Assembly (NCBI RefSeq): GCF_001425175.1
Contig: NZ_LMDV01000009.1
Location: 788,534 to 852,533 of the forward strand
Reading direction: 5' to 3'
Source: Nocardioides sp. Root1257
GTDB taxonomy: Bacteria > Actinomycetota > Actinomycetes > Propionibacteriales > Nocardioidaceae
DNA length: 64,000 nucleotides
Shown: in pieces, positions 10,001-17,475 of the stretch
Layout of the letters: each line of letters opens with the position of its first letter
Numbering within the stretch: position 1 is the stretch's first letter
Program-made: the position numbers and the translations under genes
The notes under the pieces: generated by a model
Databases searched by the model: none
What the model saw: the letters and a program-made list of their open reading frames with translations, nothing else
Told to the model about the DNA's origin: nothing

Positions 10001-10425
10001 TCCCCGGCGCCACGTCGGCGACCTACACGGTGACGACGGCCGACTACCGGACCCGCGTCGCCGTCCAGGTGACCGGCGCCTACCCGACGTACACGACGGC
10101 GTCCGCGCTCTCCGCGTCGCACGTCGTGGCGGCGGGCGCCCTGACCCGCGGGAAGCCGGCGATCCACGGCCCGGCCAAGGTCGGCCGCAGGCTGACGGCC
10201 TCCCCGGGCACCTGGCGCGCCGGGACGGTCAAGCTGACCGCCTCCCACCTGAGGTACCAGTGGTTCGCCGGCGGCAAGCGCATCGCGGGCGCCACGAAGG
10301 CGGCGTACAAGATTCCGCGGAAGCTCGCCCACCAGCGGATCACGGTCCGGGTCACCGGCCTCTACCCCGGCTACGCCACGGCCACCGCCACCTCCCGGCC
10401 GACGCCCGCCGTCAAGACCACGTGA
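4021..10425 (+). CDS. giant secreted multidomain protein (lamin-tail, putative-Ig, NHL and Ig-like repeats)
   Basis: 2134 residues with a GTG start and a clear Sec signal peptide (KSWR, hydrophobic stretch, AEA cleavage region, residues 1-37). Approximate domains: lamin-tail-like domain 40-300; two putative-Ig (He_PIG) repeats 300-450, each with ATGLPxGVAIDPATGV; lamin-tail 464-584; the whole block repeated at 593-855, 860-1010 and 1024-1144; further lamin-tail-like domains about 1154-1450; six or so NHL/beta-propeller repeats 1484-1815 (for example YVADSGDNVIRKV, FIADTYDNRVLEV); three Ig-like repeats 1854-2134 containing YQWLR or YQWFA. No LPXTG or C-terminal membrane anchor is seen, so it is probably released. 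It is followed 38 bp later by an exported phospholipase C. Function unknown; adhesion, matrix or enzyme-scaffold roles are inference. Confidence 0.85.
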   Translation: MTLLKSWRAVVAAVVTTALTATMAALVAGPAEAAVTPPDHLVIAAVWGANSDTAQWTNDWIELYNPTDADIALGTVSGGAVTSSGYSLCYRGVSTSPQKCSTTVKLTGTVKAHHYFFVWYANAHTPADDGTYPAGFTPDLDVAVKTAANGQQQGSNMGGCNTGGQVLLLDPNASNASAAATFTGDLSSPTAKAAGVVDGVGWMNAGTTQPNAAESNGATPIAGVNAGTTNACVIARTFTDGVPVDTDTNRTDFSIAAPATFAIHSQISDHVAVDAVPDTEVSRGEAMAPIQVKGRKGTGALSYAADGLPDGVAIDPATGVIGGTPAETDALQGYPVTVTVTDSSPTGAETATTSFTLTVSSTLRVDAQADVTVRKGTALEPIQISAHGGTPDYQYAATGLPSGVAIDPATGVVSGTPTAPVGRYAVHATATDSGVGGAAQSASVDFTIVERPKASSPGGGDALTALRINEVRATGTPGDDWVEIVNTGAAVTGAAVSIVDVDGATYHVPTQDVAAHGFVVVDGSDLDAAGLDLTTGTTLDLTSADDTLLDETTLTSLPSTSWARFPDGTGDFAVAKHDTRGATNSVPAAYATDHLVVAAVYGADGTAFNSDWVELYNPTDEPVVLGTIDGNGVVTPNYYQCYRSNSSNTCSSMKLYGTVQPHHYFLVWNGHNADANVDAHSKGVPPAGITPDLDFRYGSNDTNSAATKAANDPSGQSNNGFGGCNTGGQLWLLNASSNGVAPGGDMSSVSARAAGVVDGVGWTANGATQPTGAESTGAETVTGLSSGTNNACVITRRYASGYAIDSDANSTDFTTVQDPGTVVLHAQASDRVAITPIGATEISLNGPMDPIQVEATAIWGDLTYAATGLPGGISIDPSTGIISGTPTASDELGDYPVTVTVSDDVPSDTATTSFTLTVSKVLRLDPISDLSVHQGAALTGVHATAHGGFPGYTYAATGLPAGVAIDPATGVISGTPTAALGRYDVHVTATDSGTGAEQGSVSRDFTIVVLPPVGGPSSGDPLAGLALNEVRTTGTPAKDWVEIYNTGDALDGAALALEDRAGDTYVVPTQDVAAHGFVVVDGADLDAAGLDLAADDTLYLTEADGTLLDETSWSSRPTTSWARHPDGTGEFGVAAYATRGAPNSGPPEISPNDLLVTEVNYDNNSTDYYEYSEITNTTDHPIDFSAYGLTVTKSGAVMTLHDPSDTSQHSPTINPVIPAHGTQVFWWVENQYGATLDVGAKTSAQFRANYGIPTTTPVVLVYGFASMANSGGDHSFYISVNKGSTLVSRAYVDTPCAANTFNGAAVCTATNGNYAEHYRTPADRSSADAAVWYNSLYAGGDSVGHPLKKALSSPATVDLEQLGFTRGVKITATSSTSLTLTNTTSSAVDLSGYVLEDRAGADHVLPPGTTLAAGADLVLPSSDTGFTLGATDWVTLLAPRGYAYTDGAGIVDTTGPLLTAVPYDSSTGGEPVIDETTGLPLPPAGGLYRPAGISAADGTVYVSNTGDNVLASITDGETSTVAGSLTGYGDLGDEGPAKDAQLYQPGGTAVDADGNIYVADSGDNVIRKVTADGVIHRFAGTGVAGGAGATVTAASTPLSVNLWHPNDVAVDSAGNVFIADTYDNRVLEVSAAGAISVVAGTGRAGYTGDGTAGPSARLSQPAGVAVDSEENVYIADASNNVVRRVDGSTGQITTVAGDYAKNQSTNGCLGAYSGDGGPATSAQLNTPQDVALDGEGNLFIADTFNHAIRQVSPGGTISTLVNTSAKAGTENLSPVGGGSFPWGTHLNTPYAVAVDRTTNIVYIADTKNNAVAQVVHAAFTGDASGPVEPPEQVAITGSGTAANACAVLLNGPVVSASAPTVSGTLAVGSTLTADAGAWSPTPDSFTYQWLRDGVPISGSTQATYTATTADAGHLVSVAVTPVKDGFSSTSTTSAAVLIPVPVDPQEKTLTTVVPTVSGGFVVGSKVRAVAGAWKAGTTPVTSFDYQWLRNGVPIPGATSATYTVTTADYRTRVAVQVTGAYPTYTTASALSASHVVAAGALTRGKPAIHGPAKVGRRLTASPGTWRAGTVKLTASHLRYQWFAGGKRIAGATKAAYKIPRKLAHQRITVRVTGLYPGYATATATSRPTPAVKTT

Positions 10426-10463
10426 CAGCCTCCGCACCCGAGCGCGCAGAAGAGAAGGAACCC

Positions 10464-12380
10464 ATGACTGACAACAGCACCAGCCCGCTCGACACCCACG
10501 CCAAGCGACGCACGGTGGTGATGGGCGCGGCCGCCGTCGCGGGTGCGGCCGGCATGTCCGGGCTGCTCCCGAGCCGGCTCGAGGCGGCCGCGGCGGCGGA
10601 GCCGGAGGAGTTCGACCTCTCGAAGGTCAAGCACGTCGTCTACGTGATGCAGGAGAACCGCTCGTTCGACCACTACTTCGGGACCTTCCCCGGCGTCCGT
10701 GGCTTCGACGATCCGGACGCGATGACCCTGGCCAACGGCAACTCGGTCTTCCAGCAGCCCGACCCGTCGAACCCCGACGGCTACCTGCTCCCGTTCCACA
10801 TGGACACGAAGAACACCGGCGCCGCGGCCGTCCCGTCGCTCTCCCACGACTGGCGCGACCAGCACGCGTCGTGGAACAAGGGCGCGATGGACGGCTGGCT
10901 GAGCACGCACGTCGCCTCGGACGGCGCGGCGAAGGGCAGCTTCACCATGGGCTACATGGAGCAGCAGGACATCCCGTTCCACTGGGCGCTCGCGGAGCGC
11001 TTCACGCTGCTCGACAATTACCACTGCTCGGTGATGGGGCCGACCTACCCCAACCGCGCGATCTGGATGTCCGGCACCAACGACCCGCAGGGCGAGCAGG
11101 GCGGGCCGATCCTCGAGACGGTGGCGCCCAACACGCTGACCTGGAAGTCCGCGGCCGAGGTGCTGTACGACGCCGGCTACAGCATCAAGACCTACTCGAG
11201 CTCGGGGTCGTACAACTACTTCAAGTGGTGGAAGAGCTTCAAGACCACCGGCCAGGTGGACACCGAGCTCTACAACTGGGCGACCGGCAACGGCACCCTC
11301 TTCGGCAACGGGACGCCCGGCGGCGCCGGCAACCCGCTCGCTCCGACGAAGGCCCAGGTCGGCTACCTCGCGTTCGAGGAGGACTGCGCCAACGGGACGC
11401 TCGCCGACGTGACGTGGCTCTTCCCCGACGGCCCGTACGCCTCGGACGAGCACCCGCCGAACACGCCGGCCGCCGGTGCCTACTTCCTCGCGTCGAAGCT
11501 CGAGGCGCTGGCCGCCAACCCGGACCTGTGGAGCTCGACCGTCTTCATCATCAACTACGACGAGAACGACGGGTTCTTCGACCACGTGCCGCCGCCGGTG
11601 CCGGACCCCGAGCTGCACCCCGAGGAGTACGTCCACATGCCCTCGCCGCGCGGTACGCCGGGCGGCGGGCTGCCCGCCGGGGCCGGGTTCCGCGTGCCGT
11701 GCCTGATCATCTCGCCGTGGACCGTGGGCGGGCACGTCTACTCCCAGGTCGCCGACCACACCTCGCCGCTGCAGCTGATCGAGGCGATCACGGCGGCCGG
11801 CGGGCTCGCCGGCACGGGGCCGGTCACCTTCGACGCGATCACGCCGTGGCGTCGCTCGACCTTCGACGACCTCGCCGGCGCGTTCCAGGCGGTGCCGCAG
11901 GCAGCGCCCGACGACGCGGAGTTCGACCCGGCGGCGCGCCAGGCGAACTACTCCGCCCAGCTGACGGCCTCCGCGCTCCCGATGCCCGCCCGTCCGACGG
12001 CCGCGCAGACGGTGCCGCACCAGCTCCCCGAGGAGCAGCCGGCAGCGACGACCACCTCCTCGACCGCGGCATCGGCGACGCCGGCCGCGATGGTGGCGGT
12101 CGCACCGGCGAAGAGCTCGGTCACCGTGACCGAGACGGTCCGCTCAGGGCGCAAGGCCGCGCTGAGGGTCGTGGGTGCCAAGCCGGCGAGCCGGGTCGTC
12201 GTGCGCCACGCGCACGGTGCCGTGGTCGGGCGGGTCGTCGCCGCTGCGGACGGCACGGCCGCGCTGCGGATCAGCACGCGGCACCTGAAGGCCGGGCGCC
12301 AGCACCGCTACACCGTCATGTACGTCGACGCGGCCGGTCACCACCACACCCGCAACGTGGCGTTCAAGGTCACCCACTGA
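10464..12380 (+). CDS. Tat-exported phospholipase C / acid phosphatase family protein
   Basis: 638 residues. The N terminus has a twin-arginine signal (AKRRTVVMGAA, then a hydrophobic stretch ending near LEAAAAA). Catalytic blocks are intact: YVMQENRSFDHYFG (metal ligands), MGPTYPNR (candidate Thr nucleophile), NYDENDGFFDHVPPP (metal ligands) and ISPWTVGGHVYSQVADHTS. Family members hydrolyse phosphatidylcholine or other phosphoesters outside the cell. The last ~85 residues form an additional basic beta-rich domain ending in AFKVTH. The ATG at 10464 has an AGAAGGAA ribosome-binding site. Placed 38 bp behind the giant repeat protein, it is probably co-transcribed with it. A degenerate relative lies on the other side of the giant gene. 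Confidence 0.9.
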   Translation: MTDNSTSPLDTHAKRRTVVMGAAAVAGAAGMSGLLPSRLEAAAAAEPEEFDLSKVKHVVYVMQENRSFDHYFGTFPGVRGFDDPDAMTLANGNSVFQQPDPSNPDGYLLPFHMDTKNTGAAAVPSLSHDWRDQHASWNKGAMDGWLSTHVASDGAAKGSFTMGYMEQQDIPFHWALAERFTLLDNYHCSVMGPTYPNRAIWMSGTNDPQGEQGGPILETVAPNTLTWKSAAEVLYDAGYSIKTYSSSGSYNYFKWWKSFKTTGQVDTELYNWATGNGTLFGNGTPGGAGNPLAPTKAQVGYLAFEEDCANGTLADVTWLFPDGPYASDEHPPNTPAAGAYFLASKLEALAANPDLWSSTVFIINYDENDGFFDHVPPPVPDPELHPEEYVHMPSPRGTPGGGLPAGAGFRVPCLIISPWTVGGHVYSQVADHTSPLQLIEAITAAGGLAGTGPVTFDAITPWRRSTFDDLAGAFQAVPQAAPDDAEFDPAARQANYSAQLTASALPMPARPTAAQTVPHQLPEEQPAATTTSSTAASATPAAMVAVAPAKSSVTVTETVRSGRKAALRVVGAKPASRVVVRHAHGAVVGRVVAAADGTAALRISTRHLKAGRQHRYTVMYVDAAGHHHTRNVAFKVTH

Positions 12381-12402
12381 GGGTGGTCGGACCGCGGCCC
12401 GG

Positions 12403-13272
12403 TCAGGCGCCGACGGCCAGCGTCGGCCGGGGGCGCAGGAGCGGTCGGAGGACGCCGGCGACGGCCTGACCGATCGGTCCCTGCAGGCCCGGCCGCGAGC
12501 AGACGTAGAGCTGCAGCGGCTCCGGCGTGGGCAGGTCGCTGACCGGCACCAGGCCCTGCGGGGCGTGCCCGAGCGTGGCCATCAGCGCGACGCCCAGCCC
12601 CGCGGCGACGGCGGCCTGCACCCCGGCGAGCTGGGTGGCCTCGGCGCCGATGACCGCCGGGATGTCGTGGCCCGACAGGGTCTCGAGCGCCCGGGTGCGC
12701 AGCGAGCACGGGTTGTCGAAGGCGACCACGGGCACCGGCGTCGACCCGTCGGGACGCGTCCAGGTGGGTGCGGCGTACCAGGACAGGTCGAGCTCGCCGA
12801 CCAGCTCCGCCCGCGGGCCTTCGGCCTGCAGGAGCAGCGCGAGGTCGACGGCTCCGGTGGCGACGCTCTCGCGGAGCCGGGCGCCGCGGTCGAGGCGGAA
12901 CCTGACCCGGTGGTCGGGGGCCGCCTCCGCGAGGCCGGCGGCGAGCGCGGGGAGCAGCTGGGCCGCGGCGTGCTCGGTGGAGCCGATCGTGATCGTCTCC
13001 TCCACCTGCACGCCGAAGCCACGCAGCGTGTCGTCGTGGAGGGCGAGGATCCGCCGGGCCTGCACGAGGAGCTGCTCGCCGTCGGTGGTGAAGCGCGAGC
13101 CGCGACCGTGGCGCACCACCAGCGCGCGCCCGGTCGCGGACTCGAGGCGGCGCACGTGCTGGCTGACCGCCCCCTGGCTCAGGTGCAGCGAGGAGGCGGC
13201 GCGCTGGAAGCCGCCGCAGTCGGCGATGGCGACGAGGCTCCGCAGAGGTGCAATGTCGAGTGTGCCGCTCAT
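12403..13272 (-). CDS. LysR-family transcriptional regulator of the adjacent organosulfur cluster
   Basis: 289 residues. The N-terminal winged helix-turn-helix is clear (PLRSLVAIADCGGFQRAA, then LHLSQGAVSQHVRRLE), followed by a periplasmic-binding-like effector domain from about residue 90. It is transcribed divergently from the NtaA-type monooxygenase gene with a 130-bp shared region that contains a textbook LysR box (see 13286-13319). It is therefore the likely co-inducer-dependent activator of the 13.4-26.9 kb cluster, possibly sensing the organosulfur substrate or a sulfur-status metabolite; the ligand cannot be read from sequence. The ATG at 13272 is the natural start. Confidence 0.9.
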   Translation of the reverse strand: MSGTLDIAPLRSLVAIADCGGFQRAASSLHLSQGAVSQHVRRLESATGRALVVRHGRGSRFTTDGEQLLVQARRILALHDDTLRGFGVQVEETITIGSTEHAAAQLLPALAAGLAEAAPDHRVRFRLDRGARLRESVATGAVDLALLLQAEGPRAELVGELDLSWYAAPTWTRPDGSTPVPVVAFDNPCSLRTRALETLSGHDIPAVIGAEATQLAGVQAAVAAGLGVALMATLGHAPQGLVPVSDLPTPEPLQLYVCSRPGLQGPIGQAVAGVLRPLLRPRPTLAVGA

Positions 13273-13285
13273 ATTTGTCAGGTTA

Positions 13286-13319
13286 GCGGACGCGCCATCA
13301 CGGGGGGTGATCGGTCCGC
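13286..13319. promoter_or_regulatory. nested inverted repeat with a T-N11-A LysR box
   Basis: Outer arms GCGGAC (13286-13291) and GTCCGC (13314-13319) enclose inner arms ATCAC (13297-13301) and GTGAT (13307-13311). T at 13298 and A at 13310 give the classical LysR T-N11-A spacing inside a dyad. It lies 14 bp upstream of the LysR start codon and 84 bp upstream of the monooxygenase start, where a LysR activator and autorepressor would bind. Seen directly in sequence; the regulator assignment is inferred. Confidence 0.65.
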
Positions 13320-13402
13320 ATCACGAAGTGTCGTTGGAGTCCCGGCCTAAAGTCATCTAAATTGGTCGACATAAGAGGAAAACTCGGAGGAGGGCGGGGC
13401 AG

Positions 13403-14776
13403 ATGGTCACGAAGCGACAGATCCACCTCGGTGCCGTGCCCTACGGCACCGGCGGCCCGGGCAGCCACACGCTGTGGTTGGACCCGGAGATCCCCGGCGA
13501 CGCCTCGGTCGACGTCGACTGGTTCACGGGCATCGCGCAGCTGGCCGAGCAGGGCAAGTTCGACCTGGTCTTCATCGTCGACAGCCAGTTCATCACGCCG
13601 TACTCGCCGCCCCACTACCTCAACCGGCTCGAGCCCCTGACGCTGCTCAGCGCGCTGGCCGTTCAGACGGAGCGGATCGGCCTGGTCGGCACGGCGACCA
13701 CCAGCTTCAACAGCCCCTTCAACCTGGTCCGCCGGCTCGGCTCGCTCGACCTGATCAGCCGCGGCCGTGCGGGCTGGAACGTCGTGACGACCGGTGACGC
13801 CGGCACCGCGGGCAACTACGGGCTCGACGACCACTACGACTACGACACCCGCTACGGGCGGGCGCAGGAGTACGTCGAGCTCGCCCGGGCGCTCTGGGAC
13901 TCCTACGAGGACGACGCCTTCGTCCGCGACCGCGAGAGCGGTGTCTTCCTCGACCGCAGCAAGCAGCACGTGCTCGACCACGAGGGGCAGTACTTCAAGG
14001 TCCGCGGTCCCCTCAACCTGGTCCGCTCCGCGCAGGGACACCCCGTGGTCTTCCAGGCCGGTGACTCCGACCAGGGCCGCGACCTCGGCGCCAGCGTCGG
14101 AGAGGGCATCTTCACCCACGCGCCGGACATCCCCGCGGGCCAGGCGTTCTACCAGGACCTCAAGGGCCGGGCCCGCGACCGGTTCGGCCGCGATCCCGAG
14201 CACCTGGTGATCATGCCGGGCATCAAGGTCGTCGTCGGCGACACCGACGAGGAGGCCCGCGAGATCGAGGCGTTCAACAACGACCGCGACCACACCTTCG
14301 GCGCGGCCCTCGCGGAGTTCGGCCGCCCCTTCGGCTGGCACGACTTCACGCAGTACGACCTGGACGCGCCGTTCCCGGTCGAGACCCTCGAGCTCGGCCG
14401 CCGTTCCTTCTACACGCAGGCGAAGGCGATCACCGAGCGCGCCGCGGAGAACGGCTGGACGCTGCGCCAGACCGTCGAGGCGACGCGCTACTTCCGCAAG
14501 AGCGAGTTCGTCGGGTCGGCGGCCACCGTCGCCGACAAGCTCGTCGAGTGGTGGGAGGCCCGTGCCTGCGACGGCTTCAACATCGGTGTCGACCACCCCT
14601 CGAACTTCCGCCGCGTCGTCGAGGAGGTCGTCCCGATCCTCCAGGAGCGCGGTGTCTTCCGCGCCGACTACGACGCGACCACCCTGCGCGGGCATCTCGG
14701 GCTGCCCGTGCCCGTCAACCGGCACACCGCCGCCCGTCACCTGGCTGACGACCAGGGCGCCGGCGTCCCGGCCTGA
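13403..14776 (+). CDS. NtaA/SnaA/DmoA-family FMN-dependent monooxygenase
   Basis: 457 residues, normal for the NtaA/DszA/DmoA branch of the bacterial luciferase superfamily. These use FMNH2 from a separate reductase to oxygenate or cleave thioethers, sulfones, aminopolycarboxylates or similar compounds. Seen: QIHLGAVPYGTGG N terminus, WFTGIAQLAEQGKFDLVFI, GTATTSFNSPFNLVRRL, SRGRAGWNVVTT, VFQAGDSDQGRDLGA and the C-terminal FNIGVDHPSNFRRVVEEVVP. A strong GGAGGAGGG ribosome-binding site precedes the ATG. It is the first gene of the cluster controlled from the LysR intergenic region, and two flavin reductases at its far end can supply FMNH2. The exact substrate is unknown. Confidence 0.88.
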   Translation: MVTKRQIHLGAVPYGTGGPGSHTLWLDPEIPGDASVDVDWFTGIAQLAEQGKFDLVFIVDSQFITPYSPPHYLNRLEPLTLLSALAVQTERIGLVGTATTSFNSPFNLVRRLGSLDLISRGRAGWNVVTTGDAGTAGNYGLDDHYDYDTRYGRAQEYVELARALWDSYEDDAFVRDRESGVFLDRSKQHVLDHEGQYFKVRGPLNLVRSAQGHPVVFQAGDSDQGRDLGASVGEGIFTHAPDIPAGQAFYQDLKGRARDRFGRDPEHLVIMPGIKVVVGDTDEEAREIEAFNNDRDHTFGAALAEFGRPFGWHDFTQYDLDAPFPVETLELGRRSFYTQAKAITERAAENGWTLRQTVEATRYFRKSEFVGSAATVADKLVEWWEARACDGFNIGVDHPSNFRRVVEEVVPILQERGVFRADYDATTLRGHLGLPVPVNRHTAARHLADDQGAGVPA

Positions 14777-14779
14777 GCT

Positions 14780-14814
14780 CCGGGCGCCCGGCCAGCACCC
14801 GGCTGGGCGCCCGG
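14780..14814 (+). promoter_or_regulatory. intercistronic RNA hairpin between monooxygenase and binding-protein genes
   Basis: CCGGGCGCCC (14780-14789) pairs with GGGCGCCCGG (14805-14814), and the stem extends inward by a G-U and three more pairs, leaving a 7-nt loop. Each arm is itself palindromic. It lies just after the monooxygenase stop and before the lipoprotein gene. No U-run follows, so it is more likely an mRNA-stability or processing element, or a leaky terminator, than a full stop. Confidence 0.5.
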
Positions 14815-14863
14815 TCCTTCCTCGACCGTCACCACCCCGAGTCCCCCGAAAGGCAACACCACG

Positions 14864-16435
14864 ATGCCCACGTCCTCCCGTCCCCGCCGTACGCCCACGA
14901 CCAGCCTGGGCCGTCGCACGTTCCTCGGCGCCAGCCTCGGCGCGAGCCTGATCATCGCGCTGGAGGCCTGCGGCGGCACCGCCACCGGAGGTGCCGGTGG
15001 TGCGGCCGGAGGCAGCGGCGGCGGCACCCTGACCTGGGCCTGGCAGCTGCCGACCACCTGGGACCCGGTCACCTCCTCCGCAGGCTCCGACGTGCAGATG
15101 CTCGCGCTCGCCTACGACCCGATCACGGCCCTCGACGAGCAGGGCAACGCGATCCCGTGGCTCGCCGAGTCGTGGGCCTACGACAAGTCCGGCACCCAGG
15201 TCACCTTCACCCTGCGCAAGGGGCTGAAGTTCAGCGACGGCAGCCCGTTGGACGCCACGGCGGTCGCGAAGTCGATCGAGCGCGGCCGCACCCAGGACGG
15301 CTCGCTGATCGCGCCCCAGATGACCACGATCAAGAAGGCCACCGCCTCGGGCGACCTCGACGTCGTCCTGGAGCTGAGCGAGGTCGACTACCAGTACCCG
15401 CTGCTGTTCGCGGGCAAGACCGGCATGGTCGTCAACCCGGCCGCGTTCGAGAAGGACGCCGACGCGCTGGCCACCCAGCCGGCCGGCTCCGGGCCGTTCT
15501 CGGTCACGAAGTACGTCCAGAACGACCACGCCTCGCTGACGAAGAACAAGAACTTCTTCGCCGCCGACGAGATCAAGGTCTCCGCGTTCGAGCTCTACCC
15601 GCAGGCGGACCCGGCGACCGTCGTCGCCTCGGTCCAGTCCGGCCAGTACAACCTCGCCCGGATCTCCGGCGCCCAGATCGACCAGGCGAAGAGCGCGGGC
15701 CTCGACGTCCAGGTCATCGACACGATGTTCGTCTACACGCTCGACGTGCACTCCGGGATGGCGCCGTTCGACGACCCGGCCGTCGTGGAGGCACTGAAGT
15801 ACGCGATCGACCGCGACAAGCTCGCCGAGGTGGTGTTCTTCGGCGTGGGGCAGGCCGACTACCAGCCCTTCCCGCCCGGGTACGTCGGCTACAACGACGA
15901 CCTGGCCGACGCGTTCGCCTACGACGCCGACAAGGCGCGCACGCTCCTGAAGGACGCGGGCTACACCAAGCCGGTCCCGGTGAAGTTCACCAGCTCCGGC
16001 TTCTCGACGCCGTCGGTCGAGCTGATCCAGGCGCAGCTCAAGGACGTCGGCTTCGACGTCACGATCGACACGATCCCGGCCACCCAGCACACCCAGCTCG
16101 TCTACATCGAGCACTCCAAGGCGCTCACCTTCGACGGCTTCGCCGGGCGCGAGTCGCCGGTGCAGGCCTTCCAGGTGCTCTTCGGCGCCGAGGGCCTGAT
16201 GAACCCGGGCCGGCAGACCGACCCCAAGCTCGAGGCCCAGCTCAAGAAGGTGAAGCAGACGCCGACCGACGACCCGTCGTACCCCGGCCTGCTGCAGGAG
16301 GCGACGCGGATCGCGGTCACGACCTTCCCGAACGCCTTCCTGGTCACCGCGCCGGCCGCGGTGATCCGCAAGGGCGTCTCGGAGCTCCCGGACTCGCCGA
16401 GCCTGCGCCGCTTCGAAGGGGTGACCGTGTCGTGA
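14864..16435 (+). CDS. ABC transporter substrate-binding lipoprotein (family 5, peptide/organic solute type)
   Basis: 523 residues. The N terminus combines a twin-arginine signal (LGRRTFLGAS) with a lipobox (IIALEAC), predicting a Tat-exported lipoprotein. The body is a type II/cluster C (DppA/OppA-like) binding protein: an LAESWAYDKSGTQVTFTLR segment, KFSDGSPLDATAV, and the later FDDPAVVEALKYAIDRDKL signature. It should capture the cluster's substrate outside the membrane and hand it to the two permeases that follow. Use of a peptide-type rather than taurine/alkanesulfonate-type importer suggests a larger or peptide-like organosulfur solute. Its stop overlaps the first permease start. Confidence 0.9.
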   Translation: MPTSSRPRRTPTTSLGRRTFLGASLGASLIIALEACGGTATGGAGGAAGGSGGGTLTWAWQLPTTWDPVTSSAGSDVQMLALAYDPITALDEQGNAIPWLAESWAYDKSGTQVTFTLRKGLKFSDGSPLDATAVAKSIERGRTQDGSLIAPQMTTIKKATASGDLDVVLELSEVDYQYPLLFAGKTGMVVNPAAFEKDADALATQPAGSGPFSVTKYVQNDHASLTKNKNFFAADEIKVSAFELYPQADPATVVASVQSGQYNLARISGAQIDQAKSAGLDVQVIDTMFVYTLDVHSGMAPFDDPAVVEALKYAIDRDKLAEVVFFGVGQADYQPFPPGYVGYNDDLADAFAYDADKARTLLKDAGYTKPVPVKFTSSGFSTPSVELIQAQLKDVGFDVTIDTIPATQHTQLVYIEHSKALTFDGFAGRESPVQAFQVLFGAEGLMNPGRQTDPKLEAQLKKVKQTPTDDPSYPGLLQEATRIAVTTFPNAFLVTAPAAVIRKGVSELPDSPSLRRFEGVTVS

Positions 16436-17475
16436 GCATCGCCGTCCAGGCGGCGGCCGTCACCCGGGCCCGCCGTGCGCCCGTGGCCGCGGGCCGGGCA
16501 CTGCCCTGGCTGCGGACGCTGCTCAGCACCCTGGTCGTCACGGTCACGGTGCTCTTCCTCGCCTCGGTCGTCACCTTCGCGCTCGGCGCGCTCAGCGACA
16601 GCAACCCGGCCGCCGCGGCCCTCGGCGAGACGGCGACCCAGGCCGACATCGACCGGCTCAACCACGAGTTCGGGCTGGACCGGCCGCTGGTCGCGCAGTA
16701 CTTCTCCTGGGTGGGCCACGCGCTGACCGGCGACCTCGGGCGGTCCTGGTTCACGACGATCCCGGTCACCGACAGCATCAAGGCGGCGCTCCCGGTCGAC
16801 CTGTCGATCGCGGCACTCGCACTGGTGCTGGCGATCGTGATCGGCGGCGGCGCCGGCATCGGTGCGGCGCTGAGCAACGGCGGGATCGTCGACCGCTCGG
16901 TGACGCTCGTCTGCTCGATCCTCGGCACGCTGCCGCCGTTCGTGATCGGCATGGCGCTGATCGTGGTCTTCTCGGTCAAGCTGCAGCTGCTGCCGGCCGG
17001 CGGCTACGTGCCGCTCGCCGTCGACCCGGCGCAGTGGCTGCGGTTCTCGATCCTGCCGGGCCTCGCGCTCAGCCTCGACGTGGCCGCCTCGATCGCCCGC
17101 CAGCTGCGGACCTCGCTCGTCGGCGAGCTGCGGGAGAACTACGCCGTGGGCGCCGAGATGCGCGGGTTCGGCCGGCGTCGCGTGCTCTTCGGGCACGTGC
17201 TGCGCAACGCGGCCGGCCCGACGCTGGCCGTCATCGGCCTCGCGATCCCGCTCATCATCGGCGGCGCCGTGATGACCGAGAAGCTCTTCGGGCTGCCCGG
17301 CATCGCCCAGCTCGCGCTGCAGTCGGCCGAGAAGGGCGACGTGCCGGTCGTGCTCGGGACACTGCTGGTGACCGCCGTGATCGTGGTCGCCGCCAGCCTG
17401 GTCATCAACGTGCTGCAGACGGCGCTCAACCCGGCCGCGCGCCGCGGTGCCGGGGCGACGGGAGCGGCCCGATGA
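16432..17475 (+). CDS. ABC transporter permease (DppB/OppB type)
   Basis: 347 residues from the GTG at 16432, which overlaps the stop of the binding protein (GTGA). One N-terminal transmembrane helix (LLSTLVVTVTVLFLASVV), an extracytoplasmic segment with the typical EFGLDRPLVAQYFSWV motif, then five membrane helices with the EAA-type loop near GAEMRGFGRRRVLFGHVLRNA. First of two permease subunits of the importer. A position in a long coupled operon supports co-expression with the substrate-oxidising enzymes. Confidence 0.92.
   Translation: MSIAVQAAAVTRARRAPVAAGRALPWLRTLLSTLVVTVTVLFLASVVTFALGALSDSNPAAAALGETATQADIDRLNHEFGLDRPLVAQYFSWVGHALTGDLGRSWFTTIPVTDSIKAALPVDLSIAALALVLAIVIGGGAGIGAALSNGGIVDRSVTLVCSILGTLPPFVIGMALIVVFSVKLQLLPAGGYVPLAVDPAQWLRFSILPGLALSLDVAASIARQLRTSLVGELRENYAVGAEMRGFGRRRVLFGHVLRNAAGPTLAVIGLAIPLIIGGAVMTEKLFGLPGIAQLALQSAEKGDVPVVLGTLLVTAVIVVAASLVINVLQTALNPAARRGAGATGAAR

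Noticed and set aside
4012..10437. A minus-strand open frame of about 2140 codons antisense to the giant secreted protein
   Set aside because: It is an artefact of extreme GC bias: the protein would be Arg/Gly/Val-rich with no recognisable domain, while the plus strand has a signal peptide and clear repeat domains.
12381..12402. A terminator between phospholipase C and the LysR gene
   Set aside because: Only a weak GACCG/CGGTC pairing exists in the 22-bp gap; not convincing enough to list.
13298..16114. A 938-codon minus-strand frame across the monooxygenase and binding-protein genes
   Set aside because: No domain, repetitive Arg/Val/Glu composition, and it is antisense to two confidently identified genes.
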